Counted from the first letter of the stretch, positions 10,672 to 22,862 are shown. The stretch is DNA of 64,000 nucleotides from Acanthaster planci (GCF_001949145.1 NW_019091366.1:2865925-2929924), one strand, 5' to 3'. Translations and numbers: made by a program. Notes: a model not told the origin generated them from the letters alone.

Positions 10672-11566
10672 GTAGGTTTCATGTTGTGGATGCCCTGTTT
10701 TCATACATTCAGAATTCGGCATTGAGATTTCAAAATAATTTGCTATTGATTCATATTCTTTGCTTGCACTTGTTAGGTGTCTATTTTCACCCCTGATATA
10801 ATGACCTTGAGAGATATAAACTTTTCTTTCAATTTACAAGCATATGAAGTGTTCTTTGATACGTGTGATGGATGAAAACGAGAAGTAAAATTCTTTCAAA
10901 TGTTTCAGTTTGTGTTTCTGATGACTTAGCATCTGTTATATCTCCAGTTCAGTCCCTTTATCATGATCATTTCACATAATATTTTGGGCCGAGGGGATTG
11001 TACTGTCAGTTCACGACCTGTACATTTTAGCGAGTAGACTTGCTCTGCCATGATAACAGGTGACATTTATGTGGTGTGGAATCATCAATTTACTTGTCAA
11101 TTGAAATCGGTCTAGGTGGTCTAGTGGGAGATAGGTGGTTATAAATACAATCTGTCTAAGCTGCCCAAGAATCTCAGGTATGAACATGTTCTGACATTGA
11201 ATGGATGTGTGTTGAAAATGGAATGCCACTGAAAACAATTTTTAAATATGAGAACAATGAAAATTTGTTGCATATTTTCATCATTGGCTTTCAATTCTAC
11301 TCTACAATTCTAATTGTATTTAATTTTGCATATATTTGATGTACATGTACATATAACATCTTCCAATGTAAAAATGTCACCACTAGAAACACAATTTACT
11401 AGTACTAAGTGCGTTCTTTGTAACATTTGATTTTGATTCCTGTCCATGATCAATAAATGAACAAGATTTATTCAACAGGTTAACATCTTTTATTTCTTAT
11501 TATCTCCCTTTGCATCCAAAAGTGACTTTACTTCCTCATCTTGCTGTCTTTTTTACCCACCCCTAG

Positions 11567-11666
11567 GCCTGAATTGTCAAGTGAGGTTGCCACTCCGCCT
11601 GATATGATTGGTACTCCAGGTAGGAAGCAAGTTAAATGTCCTGTGTGCATGGACAATGAAACACAG
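11567..11666 (+). CDS. RNF4: RNF4 exon: first RING cysteine pair
   Basis: A 100-base exon from acceptor CACCCCTAG to donor CACAG|GTGAGT, completing Trp127 and ending in phase 0 at residue 160. It carries the linker and the first zinc-ligand pair of the RING, C151-P-V-C154 followed by MDNETQ. Human RNF4 has CPICMDG at the same position, and the intron splits the RING here. Confidence 0.92.
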
Positions 11667-12697
11667 GTGAGTAGAGTATTTGTCTCTTAGGTAGCTGTTT
11701 GTGTCCCAGCAAGTTTAGTTGAGATTAGCACCAGTGTTTATACAGTGGATAAGATAGGATGGACATGAATAAATGTTACAAGAAAACTGGGGCAATATAA
11801 AAGAGTCCTGTCATCACACTGATTTTTTCTTGAAAGTAAATGCAGGTAAAAATGGATCATTTATTAGATTTATTCTCATTCAGTAGCCAGAGATTTATGA
11901 TAAAAATAACCAATTTCAGGAGAAATGTCATTTTTAAAACATTCAATTGAGACTGATGCATAGTAGACAGGAATTACTATGCTGTTAAAGTTTAATCTGT
12001 CTTAATCTGCCTCAGTGATTTGGATGAGAATCGGAAATTATTTTCTCTTTGTGCATTTGATGTAAGTTGTCATTTAAAGTTCACTTACCACAAACTGAAT
12101 TATTACCTGGATAGATGAGATGATGTATCACACGGTTAACACCAAGCTGTTAAATCTTCCTATGCGGTATGGCTAATTAATATAATAGGCCGCCCTAACT
12201 TGATCCAACCATGACTGGTATGAACCAGTTGCAACTGGTATAAACCAGATGCATCCACTCATGCTGTTCTCATCAATACACCTGCTTGATGTGGTGAGAT
12301 ATCCTCCTCTCTTGCCCATCAGGGAGAATGCCTGTGTGTCACTAACACCAGCTGTGTTAAACCATATGGTTAAACCATTTAGCCTGTCTTTCCAGTTGGT
12401 GTTTGCAATTATCAACACTGTCATTTAGCTCCTTGGGTTTTGGGAGGTGACATAATCTTGTCTTGGTGTATAAGGTTACTTGGGAACCTAGATTTATAAT
12501 TGTTTTGTCTTTGTCAAATTTCATACAAGTAAGAAACAGCTCTTCAGCGTCAAGTGTACAGTCCTGATAGAACTGAAATCTTTATCACTGGTTAGAGAGT
12601 CTGTTCATTAATAATTCAGACAACAGGTGCACAGGTTTAGAATTCTTGGTTGATTTCAAAATTGTTTGTCACATGTTGCCATATTTTCTTGTTACAG

Positions 12698-12847
12698 ATT
12701 CGTGCCAATGGTCTTCAACTTAACTCAACCATCTGTGGACATATTTTTTGTAATAGATGTATCAGGCGTGCAGTACAAAGCCAACACCGGTGCCCAACAT
12801 GTCGAACAAAACTCACAATGCGACAGATTCATCCAATATTTCTATGA
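12698..12847 (+). CDS. RNF4: RNF4 last coding exon: rest of RING, stop
   Basis: From acceptor GTTACAG the frame gives residues 161-209 and a TGA at 12845-12847. The remaining ligands are C173, H175, C178, C181, C192 and C195, completing a C3HC4 RING (CGHIFCNRC, CPTC). The protein ends RQIHPIFL, very like the HPIYI tail of vertebrate RNF4 that packs in the RING dimer. Family knowledge: the dimeric RING recruits E2~ubiquitin to ubiquitinate poly-SUMOylated nuclear proteins. All ligands are present, so the enzyme should be active. Confidence 0.95.
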   Translation: MRANGLQLNSTICGHIFCNRCIRRAVQSQHRCPTCRTKLTMRQIHPIFL

Positions 12848-13025
12848 CAGCAAATCAAAATGATGCATTTAGTTTCTATTGATTTAAAGAGCACCCTTTT
12901 TTCTGACCAGAAGGTGGCAGATGAAGATTAGTAACAAAACCAAGATTTAGCTGTGTGTGTCATGTATTTGTAGTTTAACTTGTAGGTGTAAATTATAACT
13001 TAAATAAAAAAAATACATATAAGTT
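12848..13025 (+). terminator. RNF4 3' untranslated region and poly(A) signal
   Basis: An AATAAA at 13003-13008 lies about 155 bases after the stop codon in an A-rich patch, the nearest clear polyadenylation signal for the RNF4 transcript. Confidence 0.6.
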
Positions 13026-14784
13026 CTGTCAGTTGTTTGTCATTTATTCCCGTGGGTTTTGATTATCTGTCCAAACATTGGTCTCAAATGAAGATAGTGT
13101 AGTTTTTGTTTACATGTATATGTTTGAAATCAGAAGTGTTTGTAATAGTGGCCAGGATGTTTACATCCATCACAAACCTCACTGTTATTGTTAATGAATT
13201 ATGTTGAATTAAACACATTTTATACTATCTACAAAGAGTAAATTTTCAAAAATATGTCAAAAGGCTGACAACTGATGATTTCTTTATTGATGTCTATGTC
13301 TAACGGAAGTTATTGTGGGGGATTTTTTAATCTTCAGTTGATTGTGCCTGTCAAAATTTTTCATTATAAATGTCTCATCTGAACTCCATTATTGTTTGTT
13401 TTATTTTGTTCTGTTTTGGGCAAGAATGCTTCCTCCACTTAAACCTAACACTGTTCTGTAACAGAATGAAACACATTTTTGTGTCTAAATACAACCCAAC
13501 ATTTTGTGTATAACTATGAAAACAAATTTTAGTTACTTTCCACATTATTTGTACAATATTAAAATAAAATTCACCCCTTGCTAGGAAGCAAATTGAATTT
13601 TTAGAATTTTGTATTTGAATACCTTCTGTCCCTTGTTGGATAGACTTTTTTTCAGGCTAAGTATCGTACCAGATGTAGGAAAGTGTACCGTGATAGAGTT
13701 CCAGGGAAGCCATTTCCGACGAACATTTTTTAATGTGTAACCTATGCAAGGTGCACTTTTCTTGACAACATCTGTTTTCTGAAAACAACATTTGTCTGGC
13801 AGACTGGACTCCTATTTGTATTAGACATGTCGTCCTTTTTTCCCAGAGCAGAGTGAATTCTTACACCAACTGACTTGTACAACCCCCAAATGACTTGTCC
13901 TGTGTTTATTCATTCTTTCTCATCAGTGATTACATTTTACAAGATGATTAATGGGCAGCTGTATGAAGGAAGATTAATGTTTGCTTTTTAAGATTTATAA
14001 CTATATTTTTGTTTTTCATGCACAGTTTTCCCTCACCTTGGGAAAGCTGCTCAAGTTTTACTCAAACATCTAAAGTACCCCCAGAAGTGTGTGTGTTTAC
14101 AAATGTTGCTTGAAGTTATGATGTCAGGATTTTTGTGAGATGTAGTTTGAAGCCATAAGGTATACTTGCAATGCATTTATTGCATACACGTTTCGAATGG
14201 GCTTTATCCATGCAAGTCTTTTGCAAGAAATAATTACTACAAATAGTTATCGTTCTGTGGAATATAGGGATAAGGTTTAAAAATACAACTTTTTTCAGTT
14301 CAATCTTTAAAGTAAGTTTTTGACTGAAAAGTGAAATCAGTCATTCACCAAATAAATGTAAATTTGTATTTGACTGAGTTAAATGTTAAATATTTATGGC
14401 AAATATAAAACTACGTCTTACTTAATTTACCAAAACCTCAAAGGAAACATAGTTGATTTCTGTTTCCTTTTGTTTAACCATGAATTTCATTTGCACAGTG
14501 TAAAATGTAATTTTTTTTTACCATTTAATTGTGTTTCATGAGCATATTTTTGAAGTTAATTTCTTCTGAACTGACAAATCAGTAAGTTCCTCAAGAACTA
14601 TTATTTTTAAAATCCTGAAAGGATTTCCCGGAGTTCGTCTAGAAAGAAAATTAATAATTAATTTTTACCAAGTCTTCTAATTTTCATTCTTTACCATTTG
14701 TTCAGTATCCTCCACCTCTTCCATTACATGTACTTTGAAGACGAAAACTGGCTGTTAAAGGTTTTCTCGCCATACATAGATATA
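13026..14784. other. AT-rich intergenic stretch
   Basis: Between RNF4 and the next candidate exon I see no supported coding sequence, RNA gene or clear repeat, only AT-rich sequence with short T and A runs. Confidence 0.5.
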
Positions 14785-14969
14785 TCACACCCTGTCTTCA
14801 GGATCTACTGACCTAGTTCCTGTAATCCCGATGGTTTCAATGTCTGTCTTGGTAATGTGAAGGATTACAGCAGGCCGCTGTACGATAGAGAAGATCACCA
14901 ACTTCTTATCTGAGATCTGCACAGCATTTCTTATTATGCGGCATCTAACTCCCTTGAGCGAGGTCTGTG
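14785..14969 (-). CDS. Candidate terminal exon, unidentified
   Basis: After a minus-strand acceptor ending CATTAACAG the frame stays open for 60 codons to a TGA at 14785-14787. The peptide contains GVRCRIIRNAVQISDKKLVI, then FSIVQRPAVILHITKTDIET, and ends TRSVDPEDRV. Alternating hydrophobic and charged residues suggest beta-strands of a real domain. I do not recognise it. The other strand has a 32-codon open frame here, so strand is not certain. It could join an exon in 15659-15886 through a phase-compatible GG|GTATTG donor, but that donor is weak. Confidence 0.35.
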
Positions 14970-15658
14970 CTGTTAATGTTTCACACGAACAACAGTTTGC
15001 ATTATATGAAATAAGTGAACAGTTTCCTCAAATATACCCACATTTAGGTTAATTGAAGCATCGACATTGTTGGCACTGTCGCAAATGTCTGTCACTCATA
15101 CTTTGTTTTTATTTATACCACTAAAATTGTTAGACTCGATTTCACCGTGTCATCGCATCATGAAATAATACCTGAAATCGATGCGGATGTTTTCGGCGTC
15201 AGAGAGGTTCGACTTCGCAAAGGTATGACTGCGGAATGTCCCCACATCCGTGGACGCTACTGTACAGCTATTTTAGGTCATTGATTTACTGTACAAAGTA
15301 ACCTGAGATTTTCCAATGAGGACTACTTCCTTGCATAAAATAGACACAAAAAGGCGTTTATTAGGCACAGAAATTGTAATAATTTTTGTTTGCTCATTGG
15401 ATCGGTCGACATTTTAAATTATTTGGTTCCTTTAACTCTTGATGGCGTGTTCAGATGCATCGTCTGTTATTCAGGACAGAAATGATATGATTCTCTGCTC
15501 AGTGCTTGAAGACGCAATATTCATCCTAAAAATAGTCCAGTTTGAATTGATTTGGTTAGGGGCAGGGTTACAGTCCCTCGGGCAATTTGAACATTTTCTT
15601 CTGTTAATCCACCTCCCCCTCCCCATCGTACAGTCATACTCTGATAGTTGGGAACCTT

Positions 15659-15886
15659 TCATGGTGATTCTTCTGGACCAGAAATGGGATGATACTGAAA
15701 CTCAATCTGAAGCACGCAGGAGGCACAACTGGCAGATGTGTTGAAGACAATACCCGTGGGATCGATGAGCGTCCTGAAACTTGTCTTTGGCATCTTAGAC
15801 AAACTGCCCGGACCCGTGCAGTGTAGTTGTGAACGATAAAGATGTTTTACATATATGTTGGTCTTTGCGCAATCAGTCCATCTCAT
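15659..15886 (-). CDS. Candidate coding island, strand uncertain
   Basis: The minus strand has a 75-codon frame including KMPKTSFRTLIDPTGIVFN and SASCASCVLQIEFQYHPISG. The base composition is richer in GC and CpG than the flanks. On the plus strand an alternative frame after a GGCAG acceptor reads VLKTIPVGSMSVLKLVFGIL and stops near 15836. Both look protein-like, neither is recognised, and only one can be real. Confidence 0.2.
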   Translation of the reverse strand: MRWTDCAKTNIYVKHLYRSQLHCTGPGSLSKMPKTSFRTLIDPTGIVFNTSASCASCVLQIEFQYHPISGPEESP

Positions 15887-15960
15887 TGCACGATTTGTCG
15901 ATAATCAACCAAATGCTATTTCTTTCTAATTCGTGGTTGTGAAAGGGGAAAAAAAGTAGT

Positions 15961-16032
15961 AGGGGGCACCCGGATTTGAACCGGAGACCTCTCGATCTGC
16001 AGTCGAATGCTCTACCACTGAGCTATACCCCC
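15961..16032 (-). tRNA. tRNA-Cys, anticodon GCA
   Basis: The minus-strand sequence folds into a full 72-base cloverleaf. It has an acceptor stem GGGGGTA/TGCCCCC, a D arm AGCTCAGTGGTAGAGC (internal A box), an anticodon loop CTGCAGA with anticodon GCA, and a T arm TCCGG-TTCAAAT-CCGGG (B box). The discriminator base is U, as expected for cysteine tRNA. No intron. A T7 run (TACTACTTTTTTT) follows the 3' end and serves as the Pol III terminator. CCA is not encoded, as is normal for eukaryotes. Confidence 0.97.
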
Positions 16033-16677
16033 TTTCCACAAATGCATATTGAAAAATTGCATTTTAAATAACACCCCGAAAGTTTATAACTAATTCTTAT
16101 CCATTCACTTTACAGTTCTGCAATGCACAACTGACCTTGAAATTGACGTTCTAGCTGACAGTAGCAATAGAACTTTAAATGAGGACAAAGGCACGCTATT
16201 TTGTGGCTTTTGTAGAATATTTTTGCGCTCGGATAAATTATGCGATTATGCTCAGTGCTAAATATGGAGTTTAATGATTTTCTGTCAGTTTGACACATGT
16301 AGGCGGGCTCTGTATCTTCATGAGCGAACTTTGTAAACAACAAATCACAAAGCTTCAGCATATGTAGCAGCTGTTACCTGCAGCTACATGTAGGTCTGAG
16401 TGTGTTGCAGAAAACTTTATAGCTTCATCCTATTTGCAGAAATGAAGTACATGTATATTATTCCTTTGTATAATGCACAACAAGCTGTAAACTCATAGGC
16501 CTTGTACACTTTTGTGTCTTGTTGTTGGATTAAATTTTGCAAAGTTACAGAAGGGGGCCTGTTTACAAGTAGAGGGGAAGCCAAAATCGTGTTGACTAGG
16601 CTGTTCTTTATGGAAAATATATTAAATGGTATTTTCGTCGACGGGATGCACAATCAATTGTCTGTATTTATCTTCAG

Positions 16678-16841
16678 ATGCCGTTGACAACAAAGACCAA
16701 AGAGTCAACGACCCCTTCAAACCAACACGTGTAGATACCTCTCACCATTATGTGTCTTTCACATCCTCTGAAAGTCCTGACATCACTGCGACGGAGCGCG
16801 AGCCGACTGACTCTTGGACAAACATCCTCAACATCGGCTGA
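16678..16841 (+). CDS. Candidate last exon of an unidentified plus-strand gene
   Basis: A strong acceptor (TGTATTTATCTTCAG) is followed by 53 open codons in one frame to a TGA at 16839-16841. The peptide is polar: AVDNKDQRVNDPFKPTRVD, then SHHYVSFTSSESPDITATER, ending SWTNILNIG. Codon third positions favour C, unlike the surrounding AT-rich DNA, which supports coding. No upstream exon was identified with confidence. It resembles a disordered C-terminal tail rather than a known domain. Confidence 0.4.
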
Positions 16842-17574
16842 CATTCCAACCTACACGCCCTGGTGTGAGGTATGCCCTTCACCCACACAGCATTGAAATG
16901 AAGATATTAGTGAAAAGGTTACTCTCCAGTTTTTTTCAGCTTCATTCTTCCAAGAGAACTTGATCGCATTACAGCCTGACCTTCTTTGGCTTTATGAATG
17001 GTCAAGGCAATCTCTTTGGTGGCCTGTCTCGCGCTTTGTGTAAGTTATAATAACGATGGAGTTGACCAACATTGAGCATGATGTCATGTTCGAATTCAAT
17101 CCCATTTGACCCATTATCCGTTTATGGCGCGACGTTAACGGCCTTGGTAAGTTTTCTCGTGAATCACGGGCTCATTCACTAGAACTTTCAGCAGTATGAA
17201 AAAAGCCATCGCTTTGAATTGGTTGGCAAGATCTTGTTTTCATTCCCATTGCACTTTTGCATTAATTGATCGCACCAGTCACAATGAAGCTGCTCAGACA
17301 ATTTCCTGAACAAAATGGCTCTGTCCGTACAAAACGACAGCAATATATGACATTAATATCTTCATTCTGATTGATTAAAAGAGCCTCATCTTTTTGTGGG
17401 GAGGGGCATGGCCCCCGTTGGACCCCCCGGTGTACCCTTGGCTTTATGATTATTACAAGGGTTTAAATTTAAACCTATTGCTAAGTGCATCTGCATTGGT
17501 GGTCGGTTGAAACATAAAAAAATATTTCTCTATAACACCTAGAGATCAAAACTAATTTTTCATCTTGACAACCT
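16842..17574. other. Intergenic stretch
   Basis: No supported gene. There is a short C/G-rich patch near 17400-17430 but no recognisable structure. Confidence 0.4.
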
Positions 17575-17930
17575 ATGAATTTGTTTTTGAGCCCTAGCAA
17601 TGAGCCAGCATCTACTCTCTTAGACTGGGCCGGTATTTTTCTTGGGGCCCGGTTCGCTCCCATTTCTCACCCTAGAATGCTGCCAATTTGCTTCCCGGGA
17701 CCTCGATGCAGATATCACCGGTTAAGCGGGCACAGAGCCAACATTCCTGCCGTCTACTGCTAATTAGATTCGGGGCCTTGTCAAATGGCAAATGCGGTCG
17801 CCAACGCCAGCCCGGGCATCTCGGTAGACATTCGCAGGTGAAAATGTCAGGATTTGTAAAAATAAACCCTCAGATCTGCGCGCCAGGACTGGACGTTGAG
17901 AAGAAACAGAAATTCTCAGTCGATGAAACC
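17575..17930. other. GC-rich, CpG-containing island
   Basis: About 350 bases of markedly GC-richer sequence in AT-rich DNA. It includes GGGCCGG, GGGGCCCGG, CCCGGGA, AGCCCGGGC and GCGCGCC, plus a homeodomain-type CTAATTAGA near 17760. Overlapping open frames exist on both strands but none has good splice sites or a recognised domain, which suggests a regulatory island rather than coding sequence. Confidence 0.35.
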
Positions 17931-19310
17931 ATTGATTGATAGAAAAGGCATTGTGGTTATGAAAATGTGACATCTTTTAGGACTTTATCCCGCTTGAAAG
18001 TTTCTTTTACTTCATGGTAGTGGGCAAGCTCACTTGGGTTGAAAAAGATTTTGGGGTGGTGTGTACAAGAAAGACTATTGTAAGAAACTGCAACACTGCG
18101 ATAAGTAAGAAAACGAACGTATAATTGAATAAATAACGACAAATGACGATGAACTCTCAAGCCAGAAGTGATCATTGGATCAAGCGGCCAAAGGGTCAAA
18201 GATACCTCGGGCGGGATGCATATTCTTCACCTGGTATCTGTCATCTTTTTGTATGATTCTGCCTTATTCGAATATTTATCTAACTCTATTTGATGAAGTG
18301 TATGTATGTAGGATTTTTGTGGTATTGGTATTAATTTGTCCATGGATAACATCCATTTTTTTTTCAAATATCTAAAATTTCAGTGTACGTATATGTACAC
18401 ACACACCTCGTTTGAATGTAAAAACATGAAACGATATCAATGATTCTGTTGATATCCAAGTCCAAGGAGTACTGAACTCTGATCCAAGAAGGAATAGATA
18501 GGTATGCCTACTAATGATGCAGAATAATCCTTCAGGAGAACTGATAACCAGGATAGTTGGCAAAACCTCAGCCGAGAAGTTGTTGTATGATTCATTTTTG
18601 CTATGAATGCCATTGCGGGATCAAGTGCTGCCATATTTGGTCATTGCATCCAGGAGTTTCATTACATGACAACCCTGCTCAGAAGCGGACGTCTGTTTGC
18701 AAAGGTAATGAGAAGTTGAAAGTACAGAAAGCTTGTAAGCTAACTTCACTTGTCTGAGGTATGTTAGTTATTTGACGATGAATTAAGACGAAGTTATTTC
18801 CCATTCAGAGACGCGCTTTTCTGACTGTTTTCCATGCAACACTGTACTACGACAAGAAAAAGGATATACTTGGAATGTTTATTGACGTATTCTTATGGTT
18901 CTGGAAGTTCTTACAGCTAACAGATGCACATTGTCTATGACAGAGTGACAAACATTCATAAAATATCCTAACGATTATTATAACCAATTCCCATCAGTGG
19001 ATGCAGCTAACCAATGATCTCTTGGACTTCAGTAGAAAATTCCGTGAATAATTCCCGCGAATTCTCTGAATGTCACCGCACGATAATAAATGATATTTAC
19101 AAATACTGCATGAGCCAAGTCCTTCCTGAAAAAGTGCTTCCTAAAAAGCTGAAATGAAGGTGTTCGTCATATTTTAAGCATGTGACAAACTGTAAGCAAT
19201 CGGTATACCGATCACATCCGGCTAATGGTTCCAACGACATCTGAAAATGGTCTTCATCAGGTCTGGAAAATCGTTCCTCCACTGGCAGTTAATGATATCA
19301 GCTTGTTTAT
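17931..19310. other. Intergenic stretch
   Basis: Only short unsupported frames are present. I see no gene or RNA. Confidence 0.4.
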
Positions 19311-19327
19311 TGCGATCGTTGCACACT

Positions 19328-19862
19328 TCACTTTCGTACGAAAGCCCACTAATGCCATACATTTTCAAAAAGTGCAGCATGCATTTTTAAAAATTGAGGA
19401 ATATCTTTTCAAATTCGTTTTCATAGGATGTGTATTTAAAGTTAGTTTTTACAAAATATATTTTTTTCCAAGCCCGTTTTTAGGAGATTTGTTTTTGTGA
19501 AATCCATTTTACTGAGATCGCGAAGCAGACTATGCATTGTCTACACGACCTACCGACCGGCCTGGCGCTCATAACTAATGCCTTCAATTTCTCCAACACA
19601 TCTCGTAAATTTCACTCTTTCAGTAAACAAACCAGGAAATACACTCTTTTCTTTTCCAAAAATATAGCTCATAAAACTAACTTGAAAAACACATCTCATA
19701 AAAATTTTTCCGCAAAAAATAAAAACAATATTTCTAAAAATAGATCTTATAAAAATGAACTTGACAAATACGTGAAAAAACAAACTTCAACAAATATACT
19801 TCCTCTTTTTGAAAATGTATACTTCATGGCACTCGTGGGCTTTCGTACTTTCACATGGTCAA
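19328..19862. repeat. Large imperfect inverted-repeat (foldback) element
   Basis: Left and right arms pair as reverse complements. GTACGAAAGCCCAC at 19336-19349 matches GTGGGCTTTCGTAC at 19835-19848, and ACATTTTCAAAAAG at 19359-19372 matches CTTTTTGAAAATGT at 19805-19818. Further in, both arms carry diverged copies of a unit like TTTTATGAGATGTGTTTTTCAAGTTAG, once in the left arm (about 19420-19460) and several times in the right (19600-19790, reversed). The roughly 100-base centre is GC-richer. A 134-codon plus-strand frame crossing the right arm is low-complexity Lys/Asn sequence and not credible as a gene. Confidence 0.8.
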
Positions 19863-19869
19863 CGAAAGA

Positions 19870-22850
19870 TGATAAATTACCTTCCAATATGTTAGGCTTT
19901 CATTTCAAGGCAATTCTCTGCCTTGGGAAAGGTTGATCACGATTATCAGGTGACCTTGCCTCTACATGGGGGGGGCTATGGCATAGTTCCTATTGTTGAC
20001 ATCAGACGTCAAAATTGGTATGTTGCAATGAGATGCTTGTACACTCGTTATTATTCTTGAAAGCTGAACATTAAATATTCGCAAAATCTGATCAACTGAA
20101 AAAAGCAAACAAGTTTTCCGATTATGAGCAGACCTGCATATCAAAGTCGTACTTAAAGAGCCACAAATTGTCACTGAATTGCCCAACACCTCATGTAGAA
20201 CTACTACTAAGTATATTCCCATTATTTTGACTTCTTGTAGGTTTTAGACTCAATGTTGAAGAACCTAAACCAAGCAGGATTCTTGAACCTGACCTTATCA
20301 CAGTATGTTTGCGGTAACTTTGTGAATACACCTGACCTCTTCACGTCGATTTTCTCAATGAAGTGAATGATAGACAGAGACAGAACACACCCTATCTCCT
20401 GATCTGCAAAAACAAGTGTTACATCTACCTATGTACAAGAAGCAGAAAAACTGCATACCACGCAGGCATGGCTTGCGCGTTTCAAACTTGCACACCTTGG
20501 TAGTCCCACTGCATGACGTCGTGCGAATTCATCCTGATATTACGTCACAGGATGTGACATCATATTCAAGCCATTTCCAGTATGTCTGACATCCTCATTA
20601 AAATAATTACCTGCCCTATTTAGGAAATTGTGATGATGTGATCCATTATAATGCTTCCAGATGTATTATTCTGTGTCTCCTAGTTGAATAGACTGTGAAG
20701 GAGATTAATTATTATGACCAACTAAAACATGAAAAACAGAAACTTCGGAAAGAAAAATTTATAAATAGTTATATCGTTAATTCTATAGTTCTCTTTGAAC
20801 TTTAACACTTTATTTATTTATTTATTTTCTTCAAGTGTATTTCCTTTTGCTCTTGTACATAGAAGGTTGTGTTTATAAATGACAGAAGATGAAATGTTGT
20901 TGCCGGTTGAGCTAGGATACACATGACCAAACTCAGGCAAGAATGTCTGACATTGAATCCCCATTGCCTACAGCTTGTGCGTCATTCATGTGAATTCCCT
21001 GCCTAACATTCCGATAATAATGGTATGAATGCTTCATAAAGTACCACTTAAACAAACAATGTGGAGTTAGCACTCCAGGGAATTTAGTCAGAGACACGTA
21101 AAGAGTCAATTACGTCAAGAGGAATTTAAGCTAATCGACCTATAAAAGTTCCACTTCTCTGAACGCTAAAGCCGTGGTATACAATAAGTTCGAGTATGCT
21201 AACCCTCAACCCAGTTTTTGGTTAAAACAAACACCAAAAAATAAAACAAAATAAAACAAAATAAGCCCCCAAACAAAACGATAACAACTCCGAAACTTGG
21301 CCATTGACAGCAATTAACCTCCCGTTAATAAGCAACTTTTGCCAATAAAACAGATGGTTTTAATTTACAAGAATTGAAATTTGTATAAAAACGTTAATTA
21401 TTAATGTTGACGTTGACTAAAAAAGTTTGAATTAAAAAAGTCTTTTGGCTTTGAACACAAAATTCAAGCTTTAAGTATTTCGAGTTTAAATTAAAAGAAT
21501 CACACTTGCTTTAAATGAACAAAGTTGAAAACCCTCGGAGTACACAGACACCAGTTACAATTCCGTCGAAATCAAGACTCAGAATAACTTTTAAATGCAC
21601 CTTTGATTAAAAGCAACTGTTTGTACATTTTCATCTAAATTACAAGAACTCGATTTACAAATACATTATACGTTTCGCATGCAGAAAGCGTTAACTCCAT
21701 CAAGCAGCCTTTATCCTTTTTGCTATATATAAATTAACGATATTTACGCTCATTTTCAATTTAACATTATTCACATCAACAGAAACAGGAATTTATGGCG
21801 ATTTCAAGTATTTCAATATACAGACTGCATAGTGGACAAATTTCCCACGTATTACTCAGCACTACTGACGGCCAGTAACTGCAATTTTTATCTGTTCCTT
21901 CTAAAATCACATCCTCTCGAACTTCGAAGTCTCTCTGAGCCGACGTTTAGCGAACGTTGAACACAGCTTAGATGACTTTTTGACATTAGGTGACCATATT
22001 ACAAAATATCTTACATAGGTATTATCTTAATTTTCAAATAACTTAACAGTTTGTTAGATATAAGCAATTCTTTTAAAAGAGGCAATGTAATTTGGCAATG
22101 GCGTTTAAACTAAAAATAAAAACAAATGCACGATCTATGTCAGACGTACCATTAAATTCTGGATTCCTGAAATTTACGATGTTATACTCATTCACTCTAG
22201 ATGCAAATCACAAGACAGCTCAGCTTCGTTCATTAATTCTGACACAGAGCTGAAGCACTCTAAGACGTCCGTTTTTTTTAAGCAGGTCAACGCCCTCTTG
22301 TAACTTGGTCAAATTTATAGTTACGAATCTACTGTCAATCCCATGTTTGAGAGGAAACATGCATCAGATCGCGTTCGTTGTAGGCCTACCATGTGTCCAC
22401 CTTCATCACACCAACACAACTCCCCCATTGCGAACTTGTATTGGCACTGTATAAGTTTACTATGCAAATAAGCCGTGACACGACTCACATTCTTTCTTCA
22501 AGTTCTTGTACATGTAGCACGTCGCATCTCATAATTTACTGGTTATCAAGGGGGTGAATAGAAAGAGGATTTGATTCGGCTTGCAGTATGAAATGTAGGG
22601 CAGCATACCATTCCATTCAGGGCTGCAGCGCGATTCAGATATTTTAGTGGAGTGTAATCTTCCCGCGCGCGAATAAAGATTTTGATCACGCAAGATGCGG
22701 CATGTCAAGCCGCCGTACAGATAAGACAGTAGTGGTTTAATGCTCCATAATGCTCTTTAATAACACATTACAACATGTTTCTTCGGTATGTTGACGTAAC
22801 TACTTATGTCAGATGACAAGGCACCAATTTTTCAATCGAGACAACCATGT
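19870..22850. other. AT-rich intergenic region
   Basis: No gene supported. It contains a CRE-like cluster (listed), a short (TTTA)n run near 20811-20826 and A-rich tracts near 21230-21260. A CpG patch near 22660 (CCCGCGCGCGAA) has no associated frame. Confidence 0.4.
20514..20562. promoter_or_regulatory. Cluster of CRE/ATF-like sites
   Basis: Within 50 bases there are TGACGTCG (20514), TACGTCAC (20541) and TGACATCA (20555), each a full or near match to the CREB/ATF consensus TGACGTCA. No gene start is visible nearby. Confidence 0.3.
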
Positions 22851-22856
22851 GTCAAT

Positions 22857-22862
22857 TTTATT
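22857..22862 (-). terminator. Candidate poly(A) signal for the small heat-shock gene
   Basis: AATAAA on the minus strand about 350 bases past the stop codon. No AATAAA nearer the stop was noticed. Confidence 0.35.

Noticed and set aside
19532-19936. 134-codon plus-strand open frame
   Set aside because: It crosses the right arm of the foldback element and is Lys/Asn/Ser low-complexity sequence; openness comes from the repeat.
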